From positions 124,001-188,000 of the forward strand of contig QWDQ01000030.1 in assembly GCA_003868215.1 (NCBI GenBank): a stretch of DNA of 64,000 bases, given 5' to 3'. Under the pieces are notes generated by a model. The model was given only the letters and a program-made list of their open reading frames with translations. It was not told where the DNA came from and made no database searches. A program made the position numbers and the translations under genes. This document shows positions 34,657 to 45,637 of the stretch, piece by piece (within the stretch, counting starts at the first letter, position 1; each line of letters starts with the position of its first letter). This DNA is from Pseudophaeomoniella oleicola. Taxonomy: Eukaryota; Ascomycota; Eurotiomycetes; Phaeomoniellales; Phaeomoniellaceae.

Positions 34657-35278
34657 ATGGTAACAATGACCCTCATACAGACCCCAGATTCCTTGAATAG
34701 AACCGTGCTAACTCGGTCGATCTCATCGCCAGTCTTCCCGTCTACACACCGTTGGCCTTCGGGCAACTCGATCCGTTTTTCAACAGACGCAACGCCGCTG
34801 TGCTTCTGGCTTGCGTACGAACAAAGAGGCATACCAGCGATTCCAAAGCTCATACCAGTCGCCCTACGGCCCCGCGTATGTCTGCCATGTTCCTGGATCT
34901 TTTGATTGCGAATACGATTATGAAGTCGAAGAGTTGTGAAAGGTTGATGAGCTGATTGTTTCGTGATGCATAACAGATACAAGATTGCGCCAAATGTTGA
35001 GGGATATACTTTGAGGGATGCTGTCAAGATGTATGTTCAAACGGGTTCCAAAAGCAGAGGGGGAAAATGCCTCTACGCTCATCCGTCTCACTTTCTCACG
35101 CTGACGTCTTATGTGCACCAGTGGTTCAATAGCTGCCGGCTTTGGTGTCGCAGCCGGTACATTCGCAATCTTCTTCTTCGGTGAAATCCCAAAAGTCAGG
35201 AATGATATCTTGTCGAAGCTTCCAATCATTGGAGGATATTGGATCAGGGAGGTTCCACCGGAAGACAACCCATTCTAG
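34657..35278 (+). CDS. QCR10: Ubiquinol-cytochrome c reductase subunit 10 (Qcr10-like)
   Basis: Rebuilt from four exons, 34657-34659 (the ATG alone), 34733-34875, 34977-35030 and 35122-35278, for 118 residues. All introns are GT-AG, and the first has a CTAAC branch site 17 bases before the acceptor. The N-terminus MSSRLHTVGLRATRSVFQ with QRRCASG after it is a typical mitochondrial presequence. SSYQSPYGPAYKIAPNVEG follows, then a single membrane helix GSIAAGFGVAAGTFAIFFF (about 68-86). The end IPKVRNDILSKLPIIGGYW and REVPPEDNPF is the Qcr10 signature (IPxVRxDILxKIP...PPxDNPF). It is a small accessory subunit of respiratory complex III in the inner membrane. The exact start exon is inferred, and the rest is well supported. 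Confidence 0.85.
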
Positions 35279-35639
35279 ACAACTCAAGAGAGAAGAAGGC
35301 TAGAAGATCGTGAATCACTGTTCGTTCCGTGGTTGTCGTTTAGGAGGTAAAGAAGGAAGGAAGGCCGTCTTTGCGCAAAGACAGCATCATTCCTTTTTTT
35401 GTATATATATACGGTTGCAAAATCGATAGACATTAAAAAGGAAACAAATTTGTCTCTCGGTACCCAAAAATATTGGCCGCAAACTTCAAATCTACCTTGA
35501 TATACATCAACCGGTTGCTCTGGGCATATGACATTGCAAGTTGCATCCTACGCAACAAAACAGCCAGAGCCGTACGACTCTGCTTCTCCTTCCTCAAAAC
35601 CGAGAGCTCGGGCGAGCACTCCATTCATCCATCTCCGAC

Positions 35640-35715
35640 CCTCCTTATCCCTCTCTCTCTCGCTCGCTCGTTTCCAACATATACCTTTTCCTTTCTTTTC
35701 CTTTCCTTTCCTTCC
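35640..35715. repeat. Pyrimidine-rich CT / CTTTCC tract
   Basis: CTCTCT runs pass into TTTCC and CTTCC repeats on the + strand. Likely a low-complexity spacer. Confidence 0.6.
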
Positions 35716-35849
35716 CTTCCTCTCTGGAATATGCTATAACTATCGAGTTATTCCCTTTTCCGGTTCAGACCCCAGAAAACATTTTCTTTATGTCCCTTTT
35801 CTCTGGTGTCTTCTCATCTGTTTTTACCTCTACTACCCACCTTTCTTTT

Positions 35850-35883
<34 letters not shown>
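35850..35883. repeat. (GT)n microsatellite
   Basis: A nearly perfect GT dinucleotide run interrupted once by TTT. Confidence 0.85.
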
Positions 35884-36495
35884 ACTGGACTTCGCAAGTT
35901 CTCTCCTGCTTCTGACGTGATTCATGACGGGGATGGGATATACCATGATCCTTTTTCACGGGTAGGCAACGTTTTGTAAGATAGATAAGATATAGAGGGC
36001 GGTTAGAAGTGGTGGAGAGCTGGCGAAAGTCTTCGTCCATGTTTAGATCTTGTATGTATCTCTTCTCTCGTCTACTAGGCTAGGTAGACAAGGGTATGTA
36101 TGCTATGCTATCTGTTCGTTCATCTGGGTTTTCTGAGATCAACGGCGGTATTACGTTTCATTGTATGAGAGCTCCGGAGTTTATCTGGCAGTTGGGAATT
36201 TTGCAGGTCAGACTTGATTGGAAGCATACCTGAGGAAGGGTCTCGTGCTGTTGATGGCAGTACGCCACAGTCCGTAGAGGAATGTAGATCCTATGTGAAG
36301 TCTTCTAGGAATATGGACGTGGAAAATAGCAAGAGCCATCATATTGCACCCACGGTGCCGGGTTTCCCGGTCATTTTACATGGACTTCTATCCATGACCG
36401 TGATAAAGGAGGACAGGAAGTGACTACTGCTATATGTACAAAAACATATACTCCTCAGAGCGAACTGACGTTATATACTTAAGACAATTGTCTCA

Positions 36496-37365
36496 CTATG
36501 TTTTGGGACCCGGTGCACCGCCCGGTGTACCTGTATGTGTGCCTCGTTCGAAATACTTCCATTGGCCTTCTGGTGCCTTTTCTTCGAGTGGCTCCCATCT
36601 TTTCGAATGACATTAGTATGACGCTCAATCGGCTCAAGGTGGTAAGGAGGATACTCACGCTTTTGACTCGGTCATTTCCTGGACCAACTGCAGTTCCCCT
36701 TCTGCTACGTTGATGACTTCTTCGATCAGACCGGCGCCAATCTTTTGCTCAATCTCGGCAATTCTGATGGTTTAATATGTCAGAGCTGTTGACAAATGAT
36801 TGAAAAGTATGGTGGAGTGACGGGGTCCTCCTGGAGAACGAAAGCATACTTACTGGTCAGCGTCCAGTGGCGGCTCAACTTCCAAATCTGGTGTTGTGAC
36901 TTCTTGCTTCTCTCCAGCAGCTTGAATCTTTGCGAACTTCTTTTTCATATCGGCTGGCGAGTTTGGCCCTTCCGGCATTCGGACCCTCTCCTCTCCATCC
37001 CAGGAGATCTTCTGCTCTCCAAGGAAGAACCTAGGCGCGTATGTTCCATCGGGCTGCTTCATATGTTCATACGTTGTTGGGTCGTTATCAACCACCCTTT
37101 TGACCTTCTCAAGCCATTCTTCGTAACCGGCCGGTTTGGCTTCCGTGACAATTTTTAATCGATGTCTTGTAATGGCTTCGGCAGACTGCCTGTATACAGA
37201 TGTCTCGGGGATCTCTTTGAGCTTGGCGAGGGTCTGATTGTAAAGGACTATGAGAGCTGGACGAGGAGATGGGTGGGTAAGAATGCCGGTCAGGCCAGTG
37301 GGAGTATTTGCTTCGAGGTATGCTCCTGGCTTGACCTTTGCCAGAAGGCGGAGGGTCGACCTCAT
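36496..37365 (-). CDS. NADH-ubiquinone oxidoreductase 29.9 kDa subunit (NDUFA5/B13 family)
   Basis: Exons 37365-36854, 36763-36659 and 36598-36496 give 239 residues. The N-terminus MRSTLRLLAKVKPGAYLEA and TPTGLTGILTHPSPRPAL define the ETC_C1_NDUFA5 family. VYRQSAEAITRHRLKIV and GYEEWLEKVKRVV match its helical core. Exons 2 and 3 were rebuilt from the C-terminal pattern: EIEQKIGAGLIEEVINVAEG, then WEPLEEKAPEGQWKYF and a Gly/Pro-rich end. All introns are GT-AG with phases that fit. It is an accessory subunit in the matrix arm of mitochondrial complex I, and fungal forms are longer than animal B13 because of this C-terminal tail. Divergent from the PDI gene. Confidence 0.9.
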
Positions 37366-37882
37366 GATTGTGCGAATTGCTCTGTCGTATTTGCCAACCG
37401 AAGCGCAATCCTCAAGGTAGCGGAATGTTGTGGTAGAGGCTGAAGGCCGTTACGTTTGACTGGTCAATTGTGTTGAAGCTTGTAGCTTCGTTAATGATGT
37501 CCAGAGCATTGGAAATGCGCTTACTGCGGAACAGACCGCGCCAAGGCTCGACCTGTAATCTCGAAGTGGTTGCAACTCCAAAAACGGGTTTCCCTGAGTT
37601 GGCGATAACTAAACCCGACACGTTTCACTGTACCGACCATCAGTTCCCTTCCTTCGCTTCAGGGGGCTGTTTTGGTCTTCAGGTCTAGTCGCTGGCTTTG
37701 CGCAAGTGCTTCTTGTTCCAGACGACGTCTTTGCACCGCATTGCAGGATCGGAACAAAGAGATCTGTTATACAGAATCAACATCAGTTGTCGCCCCCTAC
37801 GCCAGACCCGCGCGGGAGATACACAGAATCACTGGGAAGTTATCTGAAAGCTCGGGCTCATCGCCCCTAAAAATTCGTTGTA
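37366..37882. other. Divergent promoter region, complex I subunit / PDI
   Basis: 517 bases between two starts. No coding segment or repeat was recognised. Confidence 0.5.
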
Positions 37883-40354
37883 ATGAAGTCTTCACAATTA
37901 CTGTGGGCGCTTGCCGCCGTCCTCGCAGTCCCTACTTTTGCTGCACCACCGGATGCCGGCTCAGCATTGTCTGTTGAGGAGGCTATTGGGAACCCAGTTG
38001 CACCAGAAGCTGCCGATAAGCCTAGCGATCCAACAGCAGCTTCAGATGTTGTAGAGGACGCATCAACCATGTTCAATGGCGTCAAGGTCCCGCCAATGTC
38101 GGAAATCGAAGGCAGCAAGTGGCAGGAGACGGTCAAGGATGGCTATTGGTATGATATGACGAGATCATGTAAGACCGAAGACTGATCAGCCCCCTAGGTT
38201 CGTTAAACATTATTCACCTTACTGCGGGCATTGCGCAGCAATAGCACCGACGTGGCAAACGTTATACGAATTCTACTATGTACGTGTTCAAGGCTCGTCT
38301 ACCATAGCATGACCCTTACTGACAACCCGAAGACTTCATCTCCTATACAGTCACAGACGAAAGCCGAGCAGAATACCCGATCTTCGTTGAACAGCTTTGA
38401 GAAATTCTACAACTTCCACTTCGGATCGCTAAACTGTATCGCTTTTGGAGAGGAGTGTGAGAAGCATGGTGTTATAGCATGGCCAACCTTCATTTTGTAC
38501 AAGAATGGTGAAGTTGTCGAGAAGTTCACCGGGAAGAAGAACCTAGCTGAGATCAGCAAGTTCATTGAAGAGAAATTGGAAGGGATACGGCCAGGGTCTA
38601 GACCCAAGGATGGGCCGAAATTACCAGAACCTGGTGCTACAGGCATTGAGACCGATGCTGCTCCAGAAGTGCCAGCAGCCAAGGACAAGGATGTTGCTGC
38701 TGGTGTGGCTGCTGGCGAGAAGCACAAGGAGATTGCTTCCCAGCTGGTTTCATCCACCAGCTCTGCAACATCTGTTGAACCGACAACGAAGGCTTCTGAG
38801 AAGAAGAAACAAAAGGCCGGTCCAACACCAAATGGTCAGGGTATCTCAGTCTCTCTTACTGCAGAGTCGTTCCAGAAACTAGTCACGACGACCGAAGAAC
38901 CTTGGTTTATAAAATTCTACGCGCCGTGGTGCGGCCATTGCCAAGCTCTTGCACCTACATGGGATCAGGTGGCCAAAGAGATGAAAGGTGAACTTAATAT
39001 TGGAGAGGTCAACTGCGACGCTGAACCTCGTTTATGCAAGGATGCCAGGATCCGAGGTTACCCAACTTTGTACTTTTTCAGGGGCGGAGAACGTGTTGAG
39101 TACAACGGCCTTCGTGGCCTAGGTGACCTCCTTAAGTACGCAAGAAGCGCCATGGATTCTGACGTCAAATACGTTGATGCTACCGCGTTCAAGGAGATGG
39201 AGGAAACCGAGGAAGTTATCTTTGTTTACTTCTATGACCACGCCACGACCTCCGAGGACTTTGCTGCCCTGGACCGTTTGACCCTTAGCCTAATCGGCCA
39301 TGCAAAAATTGTGAAAACAGACTCTGCCACCCTCGCCGAGCGATTCAAAATATCTACATGGCCACGATTGCTGGTCTCACGTGATGGACGTCCTACTTAC
39401 TACACTGGACTGGCACCATCTGAGATGCGTGATTTCCGCGCAGTCCTCTCCTGGGTGCAATCAGTGTGGCTTCCAATTGTGCCGGAACTCACGGCATCAA
39501 ATGCAAGAGAACTTATGGATGGTCATTATGTTGTTCTCGGCGCATTGACACATTCGCGACCAGATGAATTCAAGCAGGGTAAACGTGAGCTGAAGAACGC
39601 TGCTCTTGAATGGATGGACAAGCAGACACAACTCTTCCAGTTAGAGAGACAAGAACTGAGAGATGCGAAGCAGCTAAGAATAGAGGAAGCAGAAGATCGA
39701 AACGATCAGCGAGCTCTACGACAGGCTAAAAGTCGCCGAATCACGATCCGAGAAGAAGATCGCAAGCAAGTCCGTTTCGCCTGGGTGGACGCTGACTTTT
39801 GGGAACGATGGCTTCGGACTACGTACGGAATCGACATAAAGAATGGGGAGCGTGTCATCATTAATGACGAAGACGTAAGTTGCCTTTTCTTATGATTCGA
39901 TCCGTTCCATGCACTGACGGTCCTACAGAGTCGACGTTTCTGGGACACCACAGAGTCTGGAGCGTTTATAACACCCTCACGTACCTCCATCCTGGAGACC
40001 ATTCCCAAGGTCATCTCGAGTCCACCAAAACTCCGATCGAAGTCAACCATCGGTGTTGTTGAGAACTTTTTCTTCCAGATAAGAAGTTTCTGTTCTCGTC
40101 ATAAGATTTTTGCCATCATAATGTTTGTTGTGTCAATCATCGTTGGCCTCTTTTACCTCAGGCGGAAGCTCAAATCCTTCGATCCAGATCGCAGAAAGGG
40201 CTACGGTGGTAGCGGTATTCTTGGAGAGAAGACCCCGCCAACGAATGGCGGCGGCTTCCTCAGCGGGTTGTTCAGTGGGAAAAATGTGAAAGGATACTTC
40301 CACTTGGATGGAAAGGAGGGTCCTCTGGGCCTAGGAGGCCCTAAGGCGGACTGA
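37883..40354 (+). CDS. Transmembrane protein disulfide isomerase, EPS1-like
   Basis: Exons 37883-38148, 38198-38279, 38333-39874 and 39929-40354 give 771 residues. A signal peptide (MKSSQLLWALAAVLAVPTFA) leads into two active thioredoxin domains. The first motif, FVKHYSPYCGHC (Cys98 and Cys101), is created across the first intron. The second is FYAPWCGHCQALAPTW (Cys316 and Cys319). Non-catalytic thioredoxin-like segments and a charged coiled-coil region (LERQELRDAKQLRIEEAEDR) follow, then a single membrane helix near residues 689-708 (KIFAIIMFVVSIIVGLFYL) and a basic tail of about 60 residues on the cytosolic side. It probably forms and shuffles disulfides in the ER membrane, as yeast Eps1 does in quality control of membrane proteins. 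No KDEL-type end is present, consistent with membrane anchoring. The Eps1 orthology is an inference from architecture. Confidence 0.88.
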
Positions 40355-40601
40355 TCTCTATCATAGTTTGGACTTCTATCTTGTTTTCAGATGCGTAACT
40401 CATGACAACGTGGCGCGACGAGCGCTACTGGGTTCACAGACTGACTGTATAGTACTGGAGTAATCTAACATATGCGATTGGAAGGACAAGACTAGGCGTT
40501 GATCGGATAATAGTCTTTTATGTCGCTCCAACAAATATACCTATCCGTCAATCACGCTGAACTTGACAACATGCTCATGACTTCGCTAGTATACACATGC
40601 C

Positions 40602-41548
40602 TTATAGGGCCCCCAGGTCTTTCAACTTACTAATCATACCGTCAACATCTTCGACCTTGCCTCCACCCTTGCGTGGTGGAGGCTCTTCCACTTTAAGAGT
40701 CTTTAGTCTAATTTTACCTGCATCCTCGACCCCGAGATCTTTCAATGTAACTTTCTCGAGCTTCTTCTTCTTGGCCTTCATGATGTTCGGTAGACTGGCG
40801 TATCGTGGTTCATTGAGTCGTAGATCGGTTGTGATAACCATGGGTAAAGATGCCTTGACCGTCTCCACACCTCCGTCTACTTCCTTCGTGACCGTCACCG
40901 ACGAGAGGTCCTCCGAGATCTCAACTTTTGAAGCTTGCGTCGCTTGGGGCCAATTCAATAAGCCTGCTAGCATTTGTCCTGTTTGTCCACTGTCGTCATC
41001 AATTGCCTGCTTTCCCAATATGACAAGGTTCCTGTCCTCCTTCTCTACGAGCTTCTTCAACAGCTTCGCAACACCGAGAGGCTCTAACTGCGTCGTCTCA
41101 GGTCCGTCTGGTACTTCCACGTGAATACTTCGATCTGCCCCCATGGCCATGGCGGTTCTTAGGGTATCTGAGCATTTTGCAGGACCCGCAGAAACAGCGA
41201 GGATGTCTGCGACAGGAAGTTTGCGCTCGCGTAATCGCACGGCCTCTTCGATTGATAATTCGTCGAACGGATTGAGAGAGTGCTTGAGCCCGGCGGAATC
41301 AATAGCGGTCTTGGAAGAGTTTATACGAGGTTTGACCTGGGAAAGGTATCAGCAAGGGAAACGTTGCAGCACCAAAACAAGTCGCAATCGCAAGCGAGAT
41401 GAGCCCATGGGTGGGCAGATATGCGAAGCATATCCTCATGACGGCATGGTTTTCAGATCGACTCGCAGGCACTCTAGAAGGATTAGGAGCTTACAGCGTA
41501 ATCAATGACCCGCTTCACGGGTACAAGTATCCTGAGAGACTTGGACAT
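40602..41548 (-). CDS. Electron transfer flavoprotein subunit beta
   Basis: Exons 41548-41495 and 41336-40602 give 262 residues. The N-terminus MSKSLRILVPVKRVIDYAVK spans the intron. SLNPFDELSIEEAVRLRE and MGADRSIHVEVPDG are diagnostic of ETF-beta. Q-T-G-Q-M-L-A-G-L-L is the AMP-binding region, and LPMVITTDLRLNEPRYASLP is the conserved ETF-beta signature. ETF-beta pairs with ETF-alpha in the mitochondrial matrix. It takes electrons from acyl-CoA and other dehydrogenases and passes them to ETF-ubiquinone oxidoreductase. No long presequence is visible, as is common for ETF-beta. Divergent from RPL39 with 323 bases between starts. Confidence 0.95.
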
Positions 41549-41871
41549 CTTGTCGGATGTGTCTCAAGTTACCCAGAGTAGAGCAGGACCACAAGATAAA
41601 AATACAGTCCCAGAAGCTCCAACACTCATGTCTGAGTTTACCTCGGGTTGGCCTTGTTGCGACCTCGGATAACTGGCGATCTAAATAGGCAGGTCTCCCG
41701 GAGCGGTGCTCACTGCAACTTCTGAAAAGGCTTAGCGTAGGAATCACGTGTCCACAAAATTGGCAGCCCACAGAACCCCAACTCCAAAGAATTGAAGGCG
41801 CAATCTTGACGATATCATCGCCAATCGACCAAAGCTCAACGACAAACCACCTCGTCATCAGATTCGTCAAG
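41549..41871. other. Divergent promoter region, ETFB / RPL39
   Basis: Compact 323-base region that must drive both a ribosomal protein gene and a mitochondrial gene. No known ribosomal-protein box was clearly identified. Confidence 0.5.
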
Positions 41872-42413
41872 ATGCCGGTATGTACGATCTGTTTTCCAAA
41901 TCTATCAGCGATGCTCGCCGTCCTGTGATCCCAGAGATATCCATGCAGGAGACTTGCGCAATAGCCAAGTCGATGACAACATTTTCATGTCTCATCACCA
42001 CCCTTTGATTTCTACTCCGGCAACACTCGGTGCAACGACACTATTCAAGAAGATATATATGCTGACCATGAGTTTCAATCAATAGAGCCACAAGTCATTT
42101 CGTACCAAGCAGAAGCTTGCTAAGGCGCAAAAGCAGAACCGTCCTATCCCACAATGGATCCGATTGAGGACTGGTAACACCATCAGGTATGCCACTTTTT
42201 GCGAAATATCCTTTCGGATGGACTTCGGGTACGATGGGATCAAGAGATGCAGTCTAGTTGAAGATGAGCTTGAAGAAGAATAGTTTGGACTCATCGATGG
42301 ACCGATGGTCTTTTGATTGGCATACTGGAAAGACACAAATGCTAATGGAACTCTTCTTCGATAGATACAATGCCAAGAGGAGGCACTGGAGAAAGACGAG
42401 ACTCGGAATCTAG
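41872..42413 (+). CDS. RPL39: 60S ribosomal protein L39 (eL39)
   Basis: Three exons, 41872-41877 (ATG CCG only), 42086-42186 and 42365-42413, encode 51 residues, the exact family length. The protein begins [20 protein letters not shown], continues [15 protein letters not shown], and ends [16 protein letters not shown]. It is a very basic protein at the polypeptide exit tunnel of the large subunit. The splice sites are GTATGT..ATAG and GTATGC..ATAG. The 208-nt first intron after two codons is typical of fungal ribosomal protein genes, where a very early intron is common. Confidence 0.97.
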
Positions 42414-43665
42414 ATTCGCTTAACTCTCAACGACAAAAACGAAGTCAACAGCTTTTTCGTTCTTGCGGTCTACGACTTTCGATTCAACTTTGCATGGCAT
42501 CATGGTGTTTCAATCTCGATGATGGACGATGGGGGTAGCGGTGGTGAAGAGGAGAAAACCAACAAAATGGAACAGTGGTGATTGCCGGTGGTCTTGTTTT
42601 GTCTATCGGTTGATAGACTGGGACGAAATCTTTGACTTCGACATGGTTGATCGATAGGATGGAAATGTCATGATTGTACTACGAGGTCATGGACATCCCG
42701 TCAAACAATCACATCTCGTCTCTCATCGAGCTGAACACCGTTGCGCAACAGGTGTGTTTCCTGGATGTAGTTCTCTTCTCACAGTTCGTCCAAGTAGAGC
42801 GAAACTCAGGAACCAAACCTCAATAAAGAAACGCGTCTAAACAAAAGATCTGCCATCCTCTCCCCTGCCATTCTATATATCCCAACCTTGAAGATCCGGC
42901 TACCATCTTCCTTTTCTCACCCCACATCCGTAATCTGCTGTGCTCGCCCTTCCCACTCCTCCAAGAGCGGCGATACATCTATTATTACTACTTGATCTTG
43001 AACGAAAGCGAAAATCGAGAAAGTCTTCCCTAAACCCTTTTCTTTCAACGTGATCTTTATTCGCCACGGGATGTTGTAGATGGGAGTTGATTGGTGTCAG
43101 TCATATCGTTCAGCTCAGCGCAAGGTGGTTCGCTCATGATGAGATTTGTGCACTTTTTCCGAAGTAGTGTTTGCTCTAGGGACATAGGAAAGATATGGCT
43201 TGGGTAGCAGTCGAGTCAGCAAGCGATTATGTAGAACATACCCGGTCGAGCAGTATTCGATTGGCACAAGGTCTCAAAACAAGTCTTCATATGAGAGGCA
43301 ATGCCATTCTAGGAGATTCTTTTGGTGAAATATGTTCTCATTTGACGAGGTACTACCTACTTATGGGCCATGTCCAGCTGCATGATGCCTGTTCAGCCTC
43401 TCTGGGTCGAGAAACTCTGGACCTACATGTGCCAATCCTGGGTCGCAAAAAGAGAGTAAACATGAAGCAGTCGAGTTACACAAGACCCCGGCAGACACAC
43501 TATCGATCTCCTTAGATGTCCACCGATGTGAAAAGTAGAAACGCCGTAGACGCCAACCATGACAGATGAGAAAACTTCCTGATCATGTCAAGCAATCGTA
43601 AATAGTCGACTTAGCGGCTATAAAGCAACATTAGCGTGCGGACCACTGGCTAGGCGCTCCGTGAC
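42414..43665. other. Convergent spacer, RPL39 / SKP1
   Basis: 1.25 kb. One 106-codon frame (43195-43515) has no family features. I found no tRNA or clear snoRNA and no repeat. Confidence 0.45.
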
Positions 43666-44311
43666 TTACTCTTCGGCCCATTCGTTCTCACGTCGGATTT
43701 GGTCTTCTTCCTCTGGAGTGAAGTCGTTCTGGATGTTGAAGGTTTTGCGGATCTCTTCCGGTGACTTCCCTTTGATCATATTTGCAACTGTTTTGCAACC
43801 GACATCGAGCAGAGCCTTGATGTCCAGGTAGTTGGCAGCCTGAAGAGCAGATTAGTCTTGACGAACTGGAAGTGCAAAGTAATGCCTTACTAGGATGATC
43901 TCAAACAGCATCTCCTGGTCGACTTGCATGAACTTCTGGTCCCATTCCTCAATATCGGTTGTCTTCTTCCGAGAGTCGGAGTCATCCTCGGCTGATTGTG
44001 GAGGATCAGTCTTGTGGTGTTGACACCATTCGATGACCTTCTTCAATACTGATTCGTTTACCTAAGCGAGGTTAGTATGATAGAATGACTTGTACTGAGC
44101 TGAACTGACGTTAGGGATAGGAATCGGTTCTGTAGTCGCGGCTTCTCCCAAATCCTCGACCATGTTCTTGATAAGCACCGAGCGCTCAGCGACATCGCGA
44201 TCTACAGACCGATTAGCTCACGAAAGAATCACCAGGAAGTTGATGCGACCCACCGACAGGGATCTCAACACCATCAGAGCTGGCTAGGATCAGTTGATTC
44301 GCACTGGCCAT
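43666..44311 (-). CDS. SKP1: SCF ubiquitin ligase adaptor Skp1 (SconC)
   Basis: Four exons, 44311-44254, 44201-44110, 44061-43891 and 43839-43666, give 164 residues, the usual length. The N-terminus is [20 protein letters not shown], then [38 protein letters not shown] and [20 protein letters not shown] lead to the F-box-binding end [40 protein letters not shown] and [15 protein letters not shown]. All four pieces of Skp1 are intact. It bridges cullin-1 and F-box proteins in SCF complexes in nucleus and cytosol. The 44110 donor is GTCAGT, slightly off consensus. Its start codon lies inside the last exon of the upstream gene on the same strand. An F-box-like protein is encoded at 51-54 kb, but no specific partnership is implied. 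Confidence 0.96.
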
Positions 44312-45007
44312 TTTGCTGGTTCTTCTTGGCTTTCTTATTCTTCTTCCTGTTCTTGTTCTTATTCTTCTGGTTCCTCTTCTTATTCTTCTTCTTTTTTGGA
44401 GCTTGAGACAGGTGCTGAGCTTCGGTAGCTTGTTCGGATGGACCGTCTTCAGCTTCGGTAGAATCTTCAGATGAAGTGTCTTCGAGTTTCAACTTATTTT
44501 CGAAGAGTTGTTCAAGCTCGGTTGGTTGACCAGGCGGAGGGGGATTGGGATCGACCTTGATGGAACCGTTGGTTACGAATTCGACGTAGTAGGCGATGCG
44601 ATAAGGATTGATATTAAAAAAGTCCTCGTCGTTGTCTGCGGGGGGCTGTGAAGGGATTTCGTGAGTGAGAGAGCAACACAAGATGAATCTTTGGAGTTAC
44701 AAACCTCAGCGTCTGGCAGCAATCTGCGTTCACGCCAGAGAATGAACCAGTCACTGTAGGCAGTTGCGGGGTCGGGTTGTCGAAAGAGCAACTCAAGGAA
44801 TGCGCGATAATCGGCGGGCCTTGACTCACAGAAGTCTTTGTGGAACTCAGCTGGTAAGAGGCGATATTGGATATGTTTACCGTTCCAAGTGTCTTGAAAA
44901 GTTTCGCAGATACGGCAGCGTGCTATTATAAAATGCTATTGTCAGCACACTGGAAGTCTAGTTTGGTGATTGAAGTTCATCATACCTTTCCGGGTCTTAT
45001 CGGCCAT
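44274..45007 (-). CDS. Uncharacterised protein with Lys/Asn-rich tail, 203 aa
   Basis: Exons 45007-44986, 44922-44705 and 44645-44274. I do not recognise the family. The N-terminus MADKTRKARCRICETFQDTW has a CxxC pair. A compact helical-looking region follows (YRLLPAEFHKDFCESRPADY, then AFLELLFRQPDPATAYSDWF and ILWRERRLLPD), then INPYRIAYYVEFVTNGSI. The last 40 residues are an extreme Lys/Asn/Arg run (KKKKNKKRNQKNKNK and similar), which could be a nucleolar or RNA-binding tail. The frame is supported by two clean GT-AG introns that preserve it, and the middle looks folded. The donor of intron 2 (GTTTGT) is weak. Its stop lies 38 bases inside the SKP1 coding sequence, which is odd for a fungal nuclear gene. 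Either the pair shares a transcript or the true 3' end differs. Confidence 0.6.
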
Positions 45008-45637
45008 CCTGCCTAGTTCGTCATGATGGGGTTGGTGGAGTGAAAGATCACGTGGGATGTTTTCGGAACAATCATTTTCCGAAGCGATTTATATACCTGC
45101 TGTGAGAACCGCTGCGACCGCATCACGCCAGGTTGGCAATAAATTTCAAGGCTCAACCCCTTCCTATTTGAGCCTCATTGTTGTCATTCACTATCTTGGA
45201 TCTTCACTTCTGAAAGCCTCTGGAGATTCGTTCCCTGAAGTGCTTTATTCCTCCATCTTCTATTCCCTTCTGGTTCGTCCATTTCACTACATGATTCTAC
45301 GGTCATCTTTGCTTCTGTTCTTAGCGCATGGTTTCCATCAAAGAAAGTCAGGTCTTGATATTCCTTGAAGGCCATTGCTTCCTGCTGTTCTTGAGCAAAG
45401 TCAGAGGCCCCTTTCATACCATGGTTATTGATTAGTCAACAACATCACAATAACAGCGCCTGAGCGCATAGACGCTTCAGGTAGCTTGCTCTGATCCAAT
45501 TCGCGAGGCTCCTTAATACAGCGAGCTCAAAGTAGAGTCTTCCTGCATCTCTGTCTACCCTTCATCCTAACAGGCTCCCTAAAACTGTGACGCCGATCTT
45601 TACCAGAGGTCAGATAAAGCCTACTTATGTATTGAAG
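45008..45637. other. Divergent promoter region, unknown gene / SMP3
   Basis: 630 bases. A 103-codon open frame on the + strand (45057-45368) has no recognisable features. No repeats were seen. Confidence 0.45.

Larger units (their letters stand above)
35279..36495. other. Convergent spacer, QCR10 / complex I subunit
   Basis: 1.2 kb with a CT/TTTCC-rich tract (about 35640-35715) and a long GT microsatellite (about 35850-35883). Open frames here owe their length to these tracts. No gene was recognised. Confidence 0.5.

Noticed and set aside
41971-42065. Possible C/D-box snoRNA in RPL39 intron 1 (CGATGAC ... CTGA)
   Set aside because: The C box is imperfect, no terminal stem is evident and the spacing is loose. 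It would need a covariance search.
45057-45368. 103-codon frame in the promoter region of SMP3
   Set aside because: It lies between two divergent gene starts, has no domain, and overlaps an open minus-strand frame.
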